64,000 bases of DNA from an uncultured Thomasclavelia sp. (GTDB taxonomy: Bacteria > Bacillota_I > Bacilli_A > Erysipelotrichales > Coprobacillaceae): the NCBI RefSeq assembly GCF_944324745.1, contig NZ_CALUXO010000085.1:1-64000 (forward strand), written 5' to 3'. Made by a program: the position numbers and the translations under genes. Shown here piece after piece: positions 62,304 through 64,000 of this stretch; the first letter of the stretch is position 1; each line of letters begins with the position of its first letter. Below the pieces are notes generated by a model, which did not search any database, had not been told where the DNA came from, and was given only the letters and a program-made list of their open reading frames with translations.

Positions 62304-64000
62304 ATGGCAAAGACAAAACGTAAGAAAAAATCGAAACAAGAACAAATTAGTGAAGATTTAAAGATGCGGATCATAGCATTTGTTGGTTTGTTTATAATTG
62401 TTGTTAGCGCAATGCAGCTAGGACCAATAGGTCATCAACTAGATTATGTATGTACCTATCTAATTGGCAATTTTATTGGTATTGGCTATATCATGCTGAT
62501 TAGTTTATGTATATATGTGATTGCTAAAGCTCATCTACCAAAAATGAATAGCCCTAGAGCAATCGGTTTATACTTAATTATTGGTGCACTATTAACATTA
62601 ATGTCTTCATTTAATGATGATAATATTGTAGCTATTAAAGTTATTAACCAATATATCAGCCAAGCCCCTTGTAATCGTGGTGGTTTTATCGGAGCTTTGT
62701 TATATGGTATTTTAAGTGCCTTGTTTGATCGAATTGGTGCTATGATTGCTGCTGGATTTATTTTAATTATTGGTATTGTGTTACTTGGAAGTAAGTTTTA
62801 CGTTGATTACATAAAAAATAATTCCAAGAAAGAAAAGAAAAAAGATTATTTTAGTCAAAATACTGGAGGAAAATTTGTTGATTTCTTTTCTAGAAGCAAA
62901 GAAAAAGATAAAGTTTTTTTTCCTGATGAAGTTTTTGATGAACAACAAACCAAAAAAGATAAAAAGCCTGAAAAAGAAAAAGTTACAGCTAAAATTCATC
63001 TAGAAGAAGATGACAGTATTCCTTCAACTGTTGAATTCAATGAAGATTCATTAACTTTAGAAATCAAAGACAAAAAACCTAAAATCCATGATAATCAAAC
63101 TAAAAATAAACAGTCAGTCAATAAAAATTATCATTTACCGCCACTGACATTATTAAAAAATGTTCCTAGTAAAAAGGCTAATTCGAATCGTGATCACGCA
63201 TTGACTAAAGCCAAGACATTAACCAATGTTCTTCATGAATTTGGGGTAAATACAACTATCAGTGATATTTTTATTGGGCCTTCGGTTACTAAATATGAAT
63301 TAAAATTAGAAACTGGAACCCGAGTCAATAAAATCTTACAATTGCAAGATGATATAAAATTAGCATTGGCAGCTAAAGATATTCGAATCGAAGCGCCAAT
63401 TCCTGGTAAAGCAGCCGTAGGTGTCGAAATCCCTAATAACGTGGCTACAACAGTTAGTTTTAAAGAAGTAATTAAAGATGTACCAGCTGAATATGAAAAT
63501 GATAAATTATTAGTACCGTTAGGTAAAGATGTCAGTGGTAAAATTATTTATGCCCAATTAAATAAAATGCCACACTTATTAATTGCCGGTGCGACGGGAA
63601 GTGGAAAATCAGTTTGCGTCAATACGATTATTTGTTCAATTTTAATGCGAGTCCGACCTGATGAAGTTAAATTTATCTTGATTGATCCTAAAAAAGTTGA
63701 GTTAACTAACTATAATGGAATTCCTCATTTATTGGCGCCAGTAGTTACTGATCCAAAAAAAGCTGCCGGGGTTTTACAAGAAGTTGTTTCAGAAATGGAA
63801 CGTCGCTATGATTTATTCGCAAAGGCTAATGTTCGTAATATTGAAACTTATAATAATTATGTCAATAAGTCTAATCAAACACTATCAGATGATAAACAGC
63901 TTTCACTTTTACCATATCATGTAGTTATATTAGATGAAGTTGCTGATTTGATGATGGTTGCTAGTAAACAGGTAGAAGATTGTATTATGCGAATTGCCCA
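62304..64000 (+). CDS. ftsK: DNA translocase FtsK/SpoIIIE (3' partial)
   Basis: 565 codons are seen; the frame is open at the window end. SD TTGGAGGTG precedes ATG 62304. A basic N-terminus, about four membrane helices (~residues 25-190), a charged linker, then the motor: LLIAGATGSGKSVCVNTII (Walker A, ~426-444), FILIDPKKVELTNYNGIPHL (~463) and HVVILDEVADLMM (Walker B, ~544). It pumps chromosomal DNA at the division or sporulation septum. The gamma DNA-binding domain is outside the window. Confidence 0.9.
   Translation, partial: MAKTKRKKKSKQEQISEDLKMRIIAFVGLFIIVVSAMQLGPIGHQLDYVCTYLIGNFIGIGYIMLISLCIYVIAKAHLPKMNSPRAIGLYLIIGALLTLMSSFNDDNIVAIKVINQYISQAPCNRGGFIGALLYGILSALFDRIGAMIAAGFILIIGIVLLGSKFYVDYIKNNSKKEKKKDYFSQNTGGKFVDFFSRSKEKDKVFFPDEVFDEQQTKKDKKPEKEKVTAKIHLEEDDSIPSTVEFNEDSLTLEIKDKKPKIHDNQTKNKQSVNKNYHLPPLTLLKNVPSKKANSNRDHALTKAKTLTNVLHEFGVNTTISDIFIGPSVTKYELKLETGTRVNKILQLQDDIKLALAAKDIRIEAPIPGKAAVGVEIPNNVATTVSFKEVIKDVPAEYENDKLLVPLGKDVSGKIIYAQLNKMPHLLIAGATGSGKSVCVNTIICSILMRVRPDEVKFILIDPKKVELTNYNGIPHLLAPVVTDPKKAAGVLQEVVSEMERRYDLFAKANVRNIETYNNYVNKSNQTLSDDKQLSLLPYHVVILDEVADLMMVASKQVEDCIMRIA

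Overview
The window is very AT-rich, with short intergenic gaps, strong Shine-Dalgarno (SD) sequences, many intrinsic terminators and a sporulation operon (dipicolinate synthase dpaAB). It looks like a low-GC, spore-forming Firmicute. The mix of genes (old-yellow-enzyme reductase, APC permease, paired CtpE-like P-type ATPases, PanT-CoaBC-CoaX, diverged RNase J) fits a gut Erysipelotrichia/Coprobacillaceae-type bacterium (Thomasclavelia/Clostridium ramosum-like). That assignment is inference from content, not a database match. No tRNA, rRNA or insertion sequence was recognised.

Layout. 1-6850: accessory genes. These are a 5'-truncated SF1 helicase with a nuclease-like tail, a peptidase E-like protein, a gene split by an in-frame stop, a SWIM zinc-finger protein with an unknown partner, and a decayed DUF6429-like remnant. 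7210-10389: a YcxB-like membrane protein, a TetR regulator and a divergent OYE/FAD oxidoreductase with an operator and a CcpA-like box in its promoter. 10390-20048: a complete type I-B CRISPR-Cas locus, cas6-cas8b1-cas7-cas5-cas3-cas4-cas1-cas2 plus an 18-repeat array. cas4 carries a nonsense codon that removes its C-terminal cysteines. 20217-29025: a GGDEF protein behind a leader ORF with a terminator, an M18 peptidase and permease, a phosphatase and a degenerate ArgB homologue. 29197-29785: a second array with the same repeat and no cas genes. 29927-41496: XRE regulator, G3E GTPase-like protein, GNAT, DUF89, an APH-like kinase, a TetM/EF-G-like GTPase fused to a YacP/Rae1-type NYN nuclease, a P-type ATPase and others. 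41587-56648: lipoprotein, AbgA-like hydrolase, second P-type ATPase, citrate synthase, IlvE, PncA, LUD protein, MalQ, and the panT-coaBC-coaX operon for pantothenate uptake and CoA synthesis. 56791-64000: the dpa operon under a sigma-K-like promoter, a diverged RNase J and the start of FtsK/SpoIIIE.

Most notable observation. The 300-bp gap before cas6 holds, on the minus strand, an extended -10 promoter firing straight into a degenerate CRISPR repeat that keeps the full 8-nt crRNA handle. Its first 17 guide nucleotides match the DNA just upstream of the -35 box of the cas promoter at 16 of 17 positions. The only mismatch is at position 6, which type I Cascade flips out of the heteroduplex. 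This has the architecture of a crRNA-like cas autorepressor (CreR-like). A CcpA-like box sits in the same cas promoter. The leaders of both arrays share a 41-nt dyad at the same distance from repeat 1, with one compensatory base-pair change.
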